A stretch of 64,000 nucleotides of DNA from Halocaridina rubra (Eukaryota > Arthropoda > Malacostraca > Decapoda > Atyidae): positions 18,201-82,200 of the forward strand of contig JAXCGZ010011657.1 in NCBI GenBank assembly GCA_037179515.1. Direction: 5' to 3'. A program made the position numbers and the translations under genes. Shown one piece after another: positions 10,034 to 20,146 of this stretch. The notes under the pieces are model-generated. The model was given only the letters and a program-made list of their open reading frames with translations, did no database searches and was not told where the DNA came from. Position 1 is the stretch's first letter; every line of letters starts with the position of its first letter.

Positions 10034-10750
10034 CTGCATGAGTGGTCAGAAAAGTGGCAAATGAAATTCAATACTTCAAAATGTAAGGTAATGAGAATGG
10101 GTACAAGTGCAAGAAGGCCCAAGCTTGACTACTCGGTGGCTGGAGTACAACTTCAAGAGACAGAAAATGAGAGAGATCTAGGAGTAAACATACTGGCAGA
10201 TTTGTCTCCAGAAATACATATAAATGGCATAGTAAGGGCAGCATATGCATTCTTATCAAATGTAAGGGTAGCCTTCAGGCACATGGACAAGGAAATGTTC
10301 AGAAATATTTATGTAACCTATGTGAGGCCAAAACTCGAATATGCAGCCCCCTTTTGGAATCCGCACTTGAAAAAGCACATAGCTAAGCTTGAAAAAGTTC
10401 AAAGACATGCCACGAAACTGGTGCCAGAAATACGCAATCTCAGTTATGATGAGAGGCTGAGGGAATTAGACTTACCATCACTCGAAGCTAGAAGAGTGAG
10501 GGGGGATATGGTGACAGTCTTTAAATTCCTTCATGGTTATGATAGAGTGGATAGGGATCGATATTTTGATATGGCTGGCTCTAGAACTAGAGGTCATAGT
10601 TTGAAGCTTCGTGAGAAAACTTCTTTGCAGGATGTAAGGAAATACTTTTTCAGTGTAAGAGTAGTTGATAATTGGAATTGGCTAAGCGAGGAGGTAGTTA
10701 ATGCTATCTCAATCCATAGTTTTAAGGACAGGTATGATAAGTATCACTAA
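10034..10750 (+). CDS. LINE ORF2 C-terminal fragment, array unit 1 (intact frame)
   Basis: The frame is open from the unit start at 10034 to TAA at 10748-10750. The first in-frame ATG (10061) gives 229 residues. It covers the RT thumb and the C-terminal domain: LGVNILADLSPEIHINGI, the block VTYVRPKLEYAAPFW, QRHATKLVPEIRNLSYDERL, and the end domain RGHSLKLREKTSLQDVRKYF to FKDRYDKYH. Catalytic palm motifs (FADD) are absent, so it cannot act as a polymerase. There is no evidence of expression. The intact frame most likely reflects recent amplification of the repeat. Confidence 0.7.
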   Translation: MHEWSEKWQMKFNTSKCKVMRMGTSARRPKLDYSVAGVQLQETENERDLGVNILADLSPEIHINGIVRAAYAFLSNVRVAFRHMDKEMFRNIYVTYVRPKLEYAAPFWNPHLKKHIAKLEKVQRHATKLVPEIRNLSYDERLRELDLPSLEARRVRGDMVTVFKFLHGYDRVDRDRYFDMAGSRTRGHSLKLREKTSLQDVRKYFFSVRVVDNWNWLSEEVVNAISIHSFKDRYDKYH

Positions 10751-10840
10751 GTATAAAATGGAACCGATGAGGAGACGGGAAGATACGAGCTTTGGGCTCT
10801 TTCCCGTAAACACAATTAGGTAATTAGGTAATTAGGTAAT

Positions 10841-11557
10841 CTGCATGAGTGGTCAGAAAAGTGGCAAATGAAATTCAATACTTCAAAATGTAAGGTAATG
10901 AGAATGGGTACAAGTGCAAGAAGGCCCAAGCTTGACTACTCGGTGGCTGGAGTACAACTTCAAGAGACAGAAAATGAGAGAGATCTAGGAGTAAACATAC
11001 TGGCAGATTTGTCTCCAGAAATACATATAAATGGCATAGTAAGGGCAGCATATGCATTCTTATCAAATGTAAGGGTAGCCTTCAGGCACATGGACAAGGA
11101 AATGTTCAGAAATATTTATGTAACCTATGTGAGGCCAAAACTCGAATATGCAGCCCCCTTTTGGAATCCGCACTTGAAAAAGCACATAGCTAAGCTTGAA
11201 AAAGTTCAAAGACATGCCACGAAACTGGTGCCAGAAATACGCAATCTCAGTTATGATGAGAGGCTGAGGGAATTAGACTTACCATCACTCGAAGCTAGAA
11301 GAGTGAGGGGGGATATGGTGACAGTCTTTAAATTCCTTCATGGTTATGATAGAGTGGATAGGGATCGATATTTTGATATGGCTGGCTCTAAAACTAGAGG
11401 TCATAGTTTGAAGCTTCGTGAGAAAACTTCTTTGCAGGATGTAAGGAAATACTTTTTCAGTGTAAGAGTAATTGATAATTGGAATTGGCTAAGCGAGGAG
11501 GTAGTTAATGCTATCTCAATCCATAGTTTTAAGGACAGGTATGATAAGTATCACTAA
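10841..11557 (+). CDS. LINE ORF2 C-terminal fragment, array unit 2 (intact frame)
   Basis: This is the second 807-bp unit and matches unit 1 almost exactly. By eye the differences include R to K in the AGSRTRG region and V to I in the SVRVVDNW region. The frame is open from the unit start to TAA at 11555-11557. As in unit 1, only the thumb and C-terminal region is present and the RT catalytic core is missing. Confidence 0.7.
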   Translation: MHEWSEKWQMKFNTSKCKVMRMGTSARRPKLDYSVAGVQLQETENERDLGVNILADLSPEIHINGIVRAAYAFLSNVRVAFRHMDKEMFRNIYVTYVRPKLEYAAPFWNPHLKKHIAKLEKVQRHATKLVPEIRNLSYDERLRELDLPSLEARRVRGDMVTVFKFLHGYDRVDRDRYFDMAGSKTRGHSLKLREKTSLQDVRKYFFSVRVIDNWNWLSEEVVNAISIHSFKDRYDKYH

Positions 11558-11647
11558 GTATAAAATGGAACCGATGAGGAGACGGGAAGATACGAGCTTT
11601 GGGCTCTTTCCCGTAAACACAATTAGGTAATTAGGTAATTAGGTAAT

Positions 11648-12365
11648 CTGCATGAGTGGTCAGAAAAGTGGCAAATGAAATTCAATACTTCAAAATGTAA
11701 GGTAATGAGAATGGGTACAAGTGCAAGAAGGCCCAAGCTTGACTACTCGGTGGCTGGAGTACAACTTCAAGAGACAGAAAATGAGAGAGATCTAGGAGTA
11801 AACATACTGGCAGATTTGTCTCCAGAAATACATATAAATGGCATAGTAAGGGCAGCATATGCATTCTTATCAAATGTAAGGGTAGCCTTCAGGCACATGG
11901 ACAAGGAAATATTCAGAAATATTTATGTAACCTATGTGAGGCCAAAACTCGAATATGCAGCCCCCTTTTGGAATCCGCACTTGAAAAAGCACATAGCTAA
12001 GCTTGAAAAAGTTCAAAGACATGCCACGAAACTGGTGCCAGAAATACGCAATCTCAGTTATGATGAGAGGCTGAGGGAATTAGACTTACCATCACTCGAA
12101 GCTAGAAGAGTGAGGGGGGGATATGGTGACAGTCTTTAAATTCCTTCATGGTTATGATAGAGTGGATAGGGATCGATATTTTGATATGGCTGGCTCTAGA
12201 ACTAGAGGTCATAGTTTGAAGCTTCGTGAGAAAACTTCTTTGCAGGATGTAAGGAAATACTTTTTCAGTGTAAGAGTAGTTGATAATTGGAATTGGCTAA
12301 GCGAGGAGGTAGTTAATGCTATCTCAATCCATAGTTTTAAGGACAGGTATGATAAGTATCACTAA
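11648..12365 (+). pseudogene. LINE ORF2 C-terminal fragment, array unit 3 (frameshift)
   Basis: This third unit has an extra g in the run at 12114-12120, which shifts the frame after RRVRG. The two halves read 11675-12139 and 12123-12365. It otherwise matches units 1 and 2, apart from a codon change in the KEMF region (KEIF). Its 3' UTR ends in a tail of the form cacaattaggtaatcac, like the LINE at 2402-2776, and not the (aattaggt)n tail of units 1 and 2. Confidence 0.8.
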
Positions 12366-12535
12366 GTATAAAATGGAACCGATGAGGAGACGGGAAGATA
12401 CGAGCTTTGGGCTCTTTCCCGTAAACACAATTAGGTAATCACAATTAGGTAATCACACCTCTAAACTTCTTAAAAAAAAAAAAAAAACTCTTTATTCACT
12501 CTCACCTATACGGACGCAACTTTGAATGAGGGTCT

Positions 12536-12549
12536 GTAGCAGTAGTAGT

Positions 12550-12592
<43 letters not shown>

Positions 12593-12640
12593 ATAGTAGT
12601 AGCAGTAGTAGTAGTAGCAGGCTTTCCCCGGAGGTATTAA

Positions 12641-12698
<58 letters not shown>
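12536..12698. repeat. (AGC/AGT)n and (AAT)n microsatellites
   Basis: An interrupted AGC/AGT tract at about 12536-12620 and an (AAT)n tract at about 12641-12698 flank a short unique stretch. The (AAT)n tract is the 3' tail of the minus-strand SINE that follows. A poly(A) run lies at 12472-12486. Confidence 0.9.
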
Positions 12699-12699
<1 letters not shown>

Positions 12700-12877
12700 C
12701 CTTTATTTCCATTACAATACAAAGGGTATTCGTCAGCCGGGGCAAGCCCCAACTCCCCACTGTGGTACCCAACCACAGCAGTTCCTGCCAGGAAACGGCT
12801 TAAACTCTCGGTCTTGGACGGGAACCGATCTTTCGACCTAGTGGATGCGAAGCCAGCGCGTTACCACTGTACTAGCC
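12700..12877 (-). mobile_element. tRNA-derived SINE, minus orientation
   Basis: Read on the minus strand, the unit starts ggctagtacagtggtaacg, which contains a perfect pol III A box (TAGTACAGTGG). A degenerate B box follows (GGTTCCCGTCC). A ~100-bp body comes next, then a 3' end reading aatggaaataaag with an (ATT)n tail. It pairs with the neighbouring plus-strand copy across a 4-nt spacer. Confidence 0.75.
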
Positions 12878-12881
12878 AGCA

Positions 12882-13055
12882 GGCTAGTACAGTGGTAACG
12901 CGCTGGCTTCGCATTCACGAGGTCGATCGGTTCCCGGTCAAGACCGAGAGTTTAAGCTGTTTACTGGCAGGAACTGCTGTGGTTGGATACCACAGTGGGG
13001 GGTTGGGGCTTGCCCCGGCTGACGAATACCCATTGTATTGAAATGGAAATAAAGT
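12882..13055 (+). mobile_element. tRNA-derived SINE, plus orientation
   Basis: The second SINE copy runs from ggctagtacagtggtaacg to aaatggaaataaagtttg. The A box is perfect and the B box (GGTTCCCGGTC) is degenerate. It differs from the minus-strand copy at scattered positions, so the two copies are related but not identical. The tail is T/G-rich, not (ATT)n. The parent LINE is not obvious in this window. Confidence 0.75.
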
Positions 13056-14579
13056 TTGTTTGTTTTTGTTTATTTCATTTTCGTGCTTTCCTACAATTTC
13101 CCCCCCCCCTTATAGTGATGACACCCTGAATAGGGCTAAGAGAATTCACAGGAAACCCCCACTTACTCCCCTCCCCCCATCCAATCCCAGTTATCCGACC
13201 CGATCCGAATACTAACCTAACCTAACGAGCCATTATTTTTTGGAGTATCCTCAATACGAATTGTATGTCACAACAGCCAATAACTTTAAAAGTAAATATC
13301 ATAAGGATAATAAGAATGAAGAGATATAGAATGTAAGTGATAGGGAGTGTAGAAGAGCAAAGAGCAGTAACCTTAGTGTACAACAGATCTCGCAACACTC
13401 AAATGGAAGTATGACATCGGGACGGCAAAGTAAAGCACCCTCATCGGGCCCTGACACCAAGAAAATACTAAGAAGCAGAAAAAAGTAGTTAGTTAAGGAC
13501 AAGGTATAAATAAGAGAATGGTTAACAATAAGAAAAGACAGGAGGAAAGATGTATTAAATACATTTGTTTATTTTCTTTTTACCATTGGCCATACAATAA
13601 AAATTCTTGCGCCCCGATTGGCATTCATAATTTCAGAAGGAATGTTACATAGCAATTTCAGTAGAACAAAGAGAATGACCTCCATCGACTATTTACAGAT
13701 CACGTATTCAGTGACATATCCATCTGCAACTATCAGTGATCAACGAAGGAACTGGCGTACTAGCCTTCGATTTCGGCCACTTCCTTTTTTTCCTAAGCTT
13801 AATTAGGTGCTATGTACAAAATAGAACTATCCGTGATACGGCAGACTTCATTAAGCATACGGAAATGTTATTAGAGACCCGCACAAAAGGCTTTCCATAA
13901 ACAATCAAATAAACCCGATCCAACCACGATAACCACTCAGTAACAATTTACTTCCATCAATGCCTCTGCAAGAATTGCCTTATCATCCCATGGCATAAGT
14001 CGTTTCTGTGGTGGTTAAGGTCTCAGGTTGATTGCGTTATTGTTGTGATTCAGTACTACATCTAATATCAGTTAGTCAAGAGGAGGAGGAAAAGAAGAAG
14101 AATAAATGTCAGCATTACAAACGTTAATGGAGATGGGTTTCTCAGAAAATGCCTCGTAAGTAACTTAATGTTGACGAATAAAATGGGAACCAGAGGAATT
14201 CAATAGGAAATGCCATAGAAACAGAGAGAAAGAAAGAAAAGGGAGGGGCATATCATATGCTACATGTTCAGTGATGGAGGTAGGACAATTGTCCCCAATC
14301 AAATATGCTCCCAGGACAGGTGTTCCTAATAATAAATGGCTTAAAGTAAATTTCTTTTCATTCATTAGTTTTCATATAAATGATATATTTCACTTTATCA
14401 AGAGGCAGTTATCTTCTTTTGCATCCAGATTTAGGGGCATTTGTCCTATGGAAAATCATCGTAGGTACAATTGTCCTATGAGGCTATTGTCCGTACCCTA
14501 TCAATGACATCGTACAAGAGCCAGGTAAAAGTTGGTATATCATGATAGTTGTATTGACATAGATGAATCCACTGATGAC
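13056..14579. other. Unassigned non-coding stretch
   Basis: I see no convincing gene. The stretch holds a C run at about 13102-13110. A short aacctaacctaacg run at about 13213 resembles the arthropod telomere repeat but is too short to mean much. A weak match at about 13410-13470 (gggacggcaaa, ccctcatcgggccc) resembles the inner arm of the foldback elements and the insert at 62319-62608. The rest, including purine-rich DNA near 14220, is unassigned. Confidence 0.5.
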
Positions 14580-14922
14580 TTAAGATCAGTGGGCTCAGGG
14601 TAGCGGGGCAGGTAGTCTAAAATGACTATGTATAGCCCCCAACATTATTTAGGAACTCTTCAACATGTATCATAAACATATTCACACTAGTAGCGGATAT
14701 TGGCTCGTCTGGTGGCCGGTTTCACACATTTACGATTCTCTGCGAGAATGAGAATTTCCTGCAGTCCAGTCTACCTCCAGTTTTAAATAGTTTTCTGCTG
14801 TGGCCTCTTCTGCTGGTAGTATGCAAAGTGAAGAAGTGAACTTTATCAATGTTACCCATACCCCTCATAACTATAAAAGTATCACGTATCCTCTTAAAGC
14901 ACTCACACTCAAGTTTTGTAAA
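14580..14922 (-). pseudogene. CR1-like LINE relic, C-terminal part
   Basis: Read on the minus strand this encodes the end domain of a second CR1-like lineage: a region reading FFTLHTTSRRGHSRKL, then LDCRKFSFSQRIVNVWN and a terminal SVNMF stretch. It differs strongly from the main CR1-like family of this window. It is the downstream half of the relic at 16703-18080. The Tigger miniature element at 14923-16700 separates the two halves. Confidence 0.75.
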
Positions 14923-16700
14923 TAGTGTTACCCCGGTTATTCGCGTTTCTTGGTTCGCGTTCTCACTCTCGCGTTTTTTTTTTGATAAATTATTATTTTA
15001 TTTTGTGGGTATACGCAAAAATATTAAGATATTGAAAATTTTTTTTTTCAGTATTTTCATTTTTTTATTGGAAATGTAAATTTACGTTGCTTGCTGTTAT
15101 TTATAATGTAAAGGGTGTTTTTTTAACAGTGCAGGGAGGGTTTATGCAGTTTGTAAACGAAAAAATAATTGTAAATGAGTATGTGTCATGTCATCATCAC
15201 CTCATTCATCGTAATTTTATCTATCACTTACATAAAAATTTACGTTGCGTGCTGTTATTTATAATGTAAAGGGTGTTTTTTTAACAGTGGAGGGAGGGTT
15301 TATACAGTTCGTAAGCGAAAAAATAATTGTAAATGAGTATGTGTGTCACGTCATCATCACCTCATTCACCGTAATTTTATCTATCACTTTCATAAAAATT
15401 TACGTTGCTTGCTGTTATTTATAATGTAAAGGGTGTTTTTTTAACAGTGCAGGGAGGGTTTATACAGTTTGTAAACGAAAAAATAATTGTAAATGAGTAT
15501 GTATGTCACGTCATCATCACCTCATTCACCGTAATTTTATCTATCACTTTCATAAAAATTTACGTTGCTTGCTATTATTTATAATGTAAAGGGTGTTTTT
15601 TTAACAGTGCAGGGAGGGTTTATACAGTTTGTAAACGAAAAAATAATTGTAAATGAGTATGTATGTCACGTCATCATCACCTCATTCACCGTAATTTTAT
15701 CTATCACTTTCATAAAAATTTACGTTGCTTGCTGTTATTTATAATGTAAAGGGTGTTTTTTTAACAGTTCAGGGAGGGTTTATACAGTACGTAAACGAAA
15801 ATATAATTGTAAATGAGTATGTATGTCACGTCATCATCACCTCATTCACCGTAATTTTATCTATCACTTTCATAAAAGTTTACGTTGCTTGCTGTTATTT
15901 ATAATGTAAAGGGTGTTTTTTTTAACAGTGCAGGGAGGGTTTATACAGTACGTAAACGAAAAAATAATTGTAAATGAGTATGTATGTCACGTCATCATCA
16001 TCACATTCACGGTAAGTTTTCCTATCACTTTCATAAAAATTTACGTTGCTTGCTGTTATTTATAATGTAAAGGGTGTTTTTTTAACAGTGCAGGGAGGGT
16101 TTATACAGTACGTAAACGAAAAAATATTTGTAAATGAGTATGTATGTCACGTCATCATCACCTCATTCACCGTAATTTTATCTATCACTTTCATAAAAAT
16201 TTACGATGCTTGCTGTTATTTATAATGTAAAGGGTATTTTTTTAACAGTGCAGGGAGGGTTTATACAGTACGTAAACGAAAAAATAATTGTAAATGAGTA
16301 TGTATGTCACGTCATCATCACATTCACGGTAAGTTTTCCTATCACTTTCATAAAAATTTACGTTGCTTGCTGTTATTTATAATGTAAAGGGTATTTTTTT
16401 AACAGTGCAGGGAGGGTTTATACAGTACGTAAACGAAAAAATAATTGTAAATGAGTATGTATGTCACGTCATCATCACATTCACGGTAAGTTTTCCTATC
16501 ACTTTCATAAAAATTTACGTTGCTTGCTGTTATCTATGAAGTAAAGGGTGGTATGTTAACAGTACAGGGACAGTTTATACAGTGTAAACGTAAAAATATA
16601 TTATAATATCTATGTACATATAGGCTGATCCTACTTCGCGGATTTCCTGGTTCGCGCCGGGTCCCGGAACCGAACTACCGCAATAAGTGAGGCAACACTG
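14923..16700 (+). mobile_element. Tigger-type miniature element carrying ten copies of a 160-bp satellite
   Basis: The left end reads gtgttaccccggttattcgcg. The right end reads aactaccgcaataagtgaggcaacactg, followed by TA. These are the TIRs of the Tigger family found throughout 24-46 kb. A 5' subterminal stretch is shared with other family members, and the rest is satellite. There is no coding capacity. It lies inside a CR1-like LINE relic with TA at both junctions, which fits the TA target preference of pogo/Tigger elements. Confidence 0.85.
15081..16610 (+). repeat. 160-bp satellite, ten units
   Basis: Units start with tttacgttgcttgctg at 15081, 15239, 15399, 15559, 15719, 15879, 16040, 16200, 16357 and 16514, a period of 157-161 bp. 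Each unit contains gtgcagggagggtttatacag and a segment reading gtcacgtcatcatcac. The last unit runs into the right TIR. Confidence 0.95.
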
Positions 16701-16702
16701 TA

Positions 16703-18080
16703 CTGCTCTCTTAGTTGTTGCTCATAATTCAACCCTCCTAAACCAGTCACCATCCTTAGGGTTCTTCTTTTCACATTCTCTCTCAAGTCAATATCCCTCT
16801 GTAAATATTGTCTCGAGACTGTACTGTAGTAATATGAATGTGGTCTCACCAGTAACTTGTGCATCGTCAGTAGAAATTTGTTGTCCATACTTTTGATAAA
16901 ATTCCTGAATTGACTCGAGGGTAGAGTGCATAATGATTCCTAAGTCTTTCTCCTCTTCAGTTGATGTAATCAAAGTTCCATTTCAGTGATCATTTTGATG
17001 ATTTCCATAAGCCTGATGCATGAGTCTGCACTTGTTCTCATTAAAGGCCATCATTCCTTTCTCTGACCATTTGCTCCATTTGTCTATTTCATCCTGTAGT
17101 GTATATGCAGCTTTATTGTGGCTCACTGGGTAAAACATTTTCATTTAATATGCAGACTTGAGGAGTGTACTTGCAATTTTCTCTTCCATGTCATTAACAT
17201 ACAGTATATATAAAGTCGTTTCCTATGTAGATCCTTTTGACACACCACTTGTGGCCTTTGTCCAGTTTGATGCTTTGCCTATAACAGCTACACGTTGTTC
17301 CATGTCTAGCAACCAGTGCTTGATCCATCCCACCTTTTATGGACCAATTCCATGAGCTTCTAATTTCTTAATGAATCTTGCATTAGCTACTTTGTTGAGA
17401 GCCTTACTGTAGTCCAAATAAATTATATCTACTAGTTGACCTTCTTTCCACTTTTTAATCTTTTCCAAAAATGTTAACAAATTGGTCAAACAGGACCTTA
17501 CTTGACAATAACCACATTAAGATTGGTTAATAAGGTTATTTGTTTTAATTTGCTATAGAGTGTTGTCACTAATCAATGTTTCCTTAAGCTCCTGATTTGT
17601 AAGTTCATTCTGACAAGTCTGTAATTCTTTGCTTCTTTCCTCCTACCAGATTTCTATATTGGAGTAACACTAGCCTTCTTCCAGTCCATATGGACAATTC
17701 ATTCATTCCAAGACTTTGTGAATAACAAACTTAATGGTAAAGAGATTTCCTGCTACTTCTCCTTCAAAACAGTTATTGAGATACCATCAACTCCTGGTTC
17801 TTATCCTGGCTTGGTGTTACTTCTTAATTTTAGTAGCAGAAAAGTTTACATACTTTAACATCTCTTCCACACCCCCAGTAAACAAGGTCTTTTCCAAGGG
17901 TAAATAGTGCAGCGTCTCTAGTGTAAAAATTGTAGATAATTAATTGCTTACAACTGTTGCTGTGACTTCATTGTCCACAATGAGGCATCCATTGTCATCC
18001 ACAACTGAGCCAACGAAATCTGTAACTTTACTTCTGACATAGTTATAGGAGAATGTGGTATCCCTTATTAATGTTTGAAT
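16703..18080 (-). pseudogene. CR1-like LINE relic, RT and upstream part
   Basis: On the minus strand the order is as follows. A linker reads DDNGCLIVDNEVTATVV (near 17990). RT follows, including a palm A remnant (IIYLDYSKALNKV near 17415), a degenerate motif B and C region, and a thumb remnant (TSTEEEKDLGIIMHS near 16960). The segment VTGLGGLNYEQQL near 16750 then runs to the Tigger insertion. Multiple stops and frameshifts show that it is old. Together with 14580-14922 it forms one LINE interrupted by the Tigger miniature element. It is clearly more decayed than the main CR1-like family here. Confidence 0.75.
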
Positions 18081-18919
18081 AGCATAAAGACAATATACTG
18101 TATACTGATGTTTTTGATGCCTCTAATAACATTCTGTTGCTTATACGTGTTGAACCATGTATTGTATCGGGCTGGCTACCATTATGGCAAAGCCTCCCAT
18201 TCATAACTATTGATAAATTACTATTGTACAGCAGAACTCTTAAACAATTTGGTTGAATAAAAGCTTTCTAAAGATAATATAAGTGAACTTTCCCATATAA
18301 AGATTCCTCTAATTCACTCACTTTAATCGCCAGTAACATAACCAACTTCTCTGCATACCCAAAATGGTGACAGTTTAGATGATTGTTGAACAGATGGAAT
18401 TTTAAGATAAAATTATAGATATTTCTACTCCCTAAGCTGCTGTCTAGATACTACTCCTTCTTGAATGTTCTTCACTGCCTAAGCAACCTTTCAACTCTTT
18501 GAGCCAGGAATGTATGTCAGTACGATAAAGATTATATGTTTGACACTGTTCTTACCTTACCTTGCTATTTGCACATTTGATTTTTCTAAACCGTATCATG
18601 TTTAGTGTTATGAATATATATCAAGACATTTTTCTCTACATATATATGTAAATGTTGATGACAGTTTCGTTTCTATTGTAGCATGTGTGTATGTCTGTAT
18701 ATATGCAGACACAGTATGTATACCTATTCATTTATATCAAGTATACACGTACAGATGCTCCTCTACTTACGAGCATCCGGAGATACGAACAACAACAATA
18801 ATAACAACGAGAATAATAATAATAATGATAATATTAATATGTATGATAGAGAAAGAGAGAGTGTGAATGAAATGTTCTTTGCGTTGGTATCAGGTCAATG
18901 TCACACAACAACAACGGTC

Positions 18920-18975
<56 letters not shown>

Positions 18976-19143
18976 TGTAATACATATGATGTAAGAGAAA
19001 GAGAGAGAACTCAGGCTCCTTCTTTACCAACCAAGTATTGTTTTAACATGAGTTGCCTAAGATTAGCAAACATAGTTGTAAGTGTTTATTTAATAATAAT
19101 AATAATAATAATGATAATAATGATGATAATAATAATAATAATG

Positions 19144-19203
<60 letters not shown>

Positions 19204-19888
19204 TATGCATGTGTGGCTAATACAGTGTACAGGACAATGCTGTCCTATATTTATTATGCTATTTCAGGGAGGTCCTGGGTTACATGTTCCCCTAGTTACA
19301 ATATTCTGCCGTTATGAAATAGGCCCATAAATTATTAATAAGTTATTAATAAATCGATTTTTCAACCTACCTGAACAATTAGTGAGTGTGGCGGACGAAT
19401 ATGCATATAGCAGCGCTGTTTTGTTTGTATATATAAAGTTAATGGCTTTACTTCTTTATTTGTTTATGTATAGATTATTTGAAGAAATCAGATAGAATTT
19501 ATGTACAAAATTATCAAACACATAGCCGTGTATGAACGATCCATCAACCTTTGTATTGTATACTGTAAACTTTTGCAAGTATTTTTCAGAGAGTACGACA
19601 TTATTATTTTACCTGTATCAGTGTAATATAGTTTTGTGGATGTCGTAAATATATTGATCATTTATCTCTAAACAGCAGTTTTAATATTTATTGAATAATT
19701 ATAATATGAATTGCAGATATGATATTACGTGAGTACGAAATATTGCCATCATATTTTTAACTGTCTTTCATGAAGTTTTAGAATTTTTTATTAATCTAGA
19801 CAGACTTTTGTAAACAGTAATATAGTTTTCATCACAATTCCCGTATATATATCAAGTTGACGGTTTTATTTACTCATTTGTTTATGTA
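18081..19888. other. Unassigned AT-rich stretch with (AAT)n tracts
   Basis: I see no gene. (AAT)n-type tracts lie at about 18788-18836, 18918-18976 and 19093-19203. A sequence at about 18753 (cagatgctcctctacttacgag) and one at about 19267 (gggaggtcctgggttacatg) look like decayed ends of a Tigger-like element enclosing the tracts, but the evidence is weak. The rest is AT-rich. Confidence 0.5.
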
Positions 19889-20146
19889 TAGTGGAACCTC
19901 CACCTACAAACAGTTCGATCTACGAACAAATTTTGCATCGACCTACAAACACAATTTAAGAACAAATTTTGCATCGACCTACGAACAAATTTTGCATCGA
20001 CCCACGAACTCGCATACACTCGTATCCGCCCGGGCAACCTCGTTTTTACTCTCAGTTTTGCATTGGTGCCCGCACCGTGAAGTTCTTTCATTGTTGTCTC
20101 GTAGATTTCCATTGTCATTACATTTTACTTTAAGCTAGCTCTTATT

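Larger units (their letters stand above)
9544..12455 (+). repeat. Tandem array of 807-bp CR1-like LINE 3' ends (three full units and one partial)
   Basis: Units start with ctgcatgagtgg at 10034, 10841 and 11648, exactly 807 bp apart. A shorter first unit occupies 9544-10033. Each unit runs from the codons LHEWSEKWQMKF to the LINE stop codon, a ~80-bp 3' UTR and an (aattaggt)n octamer tail. The next unit joins the tail directly. The three full units differ at only a few bases by eye. Confidence 0.95.

Noticed and set aside
12882..12955. tRNA gene at the SINE 5' end
   Set aside because: The B box is degenerate and the fold is poor. It is better explained as a SINE head.
12526..13041. Open frame of 171 codons with Ser and Asn runs
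   Set aside because: It runs through two microsatellites and both SINE arms. No protein-like conservation is visible.
13210..13230. Telomere-like aacct repeats
   Set aside because: Only two to three units, far too short for an interstitial telomere. The LINE octamer tail (aattaggt) also contains ttagg, but its context is clearly the LINE 3' end.
15087..15269. Recurring small frame reading AVIYNVKGVFLTVQGGF in satellite units
   Set aside because: The 157-161-bp period shifts the frame from unit to unit, and the frame breaks at every small indel. It is a shadow of the satellite and not a conserved peptide.
15081..16610. Possible CRISPR-like array
   Set aside because: The units are 160-bp tandem repeats with no spacers, inside transposon ends of a eukaryotic genome.
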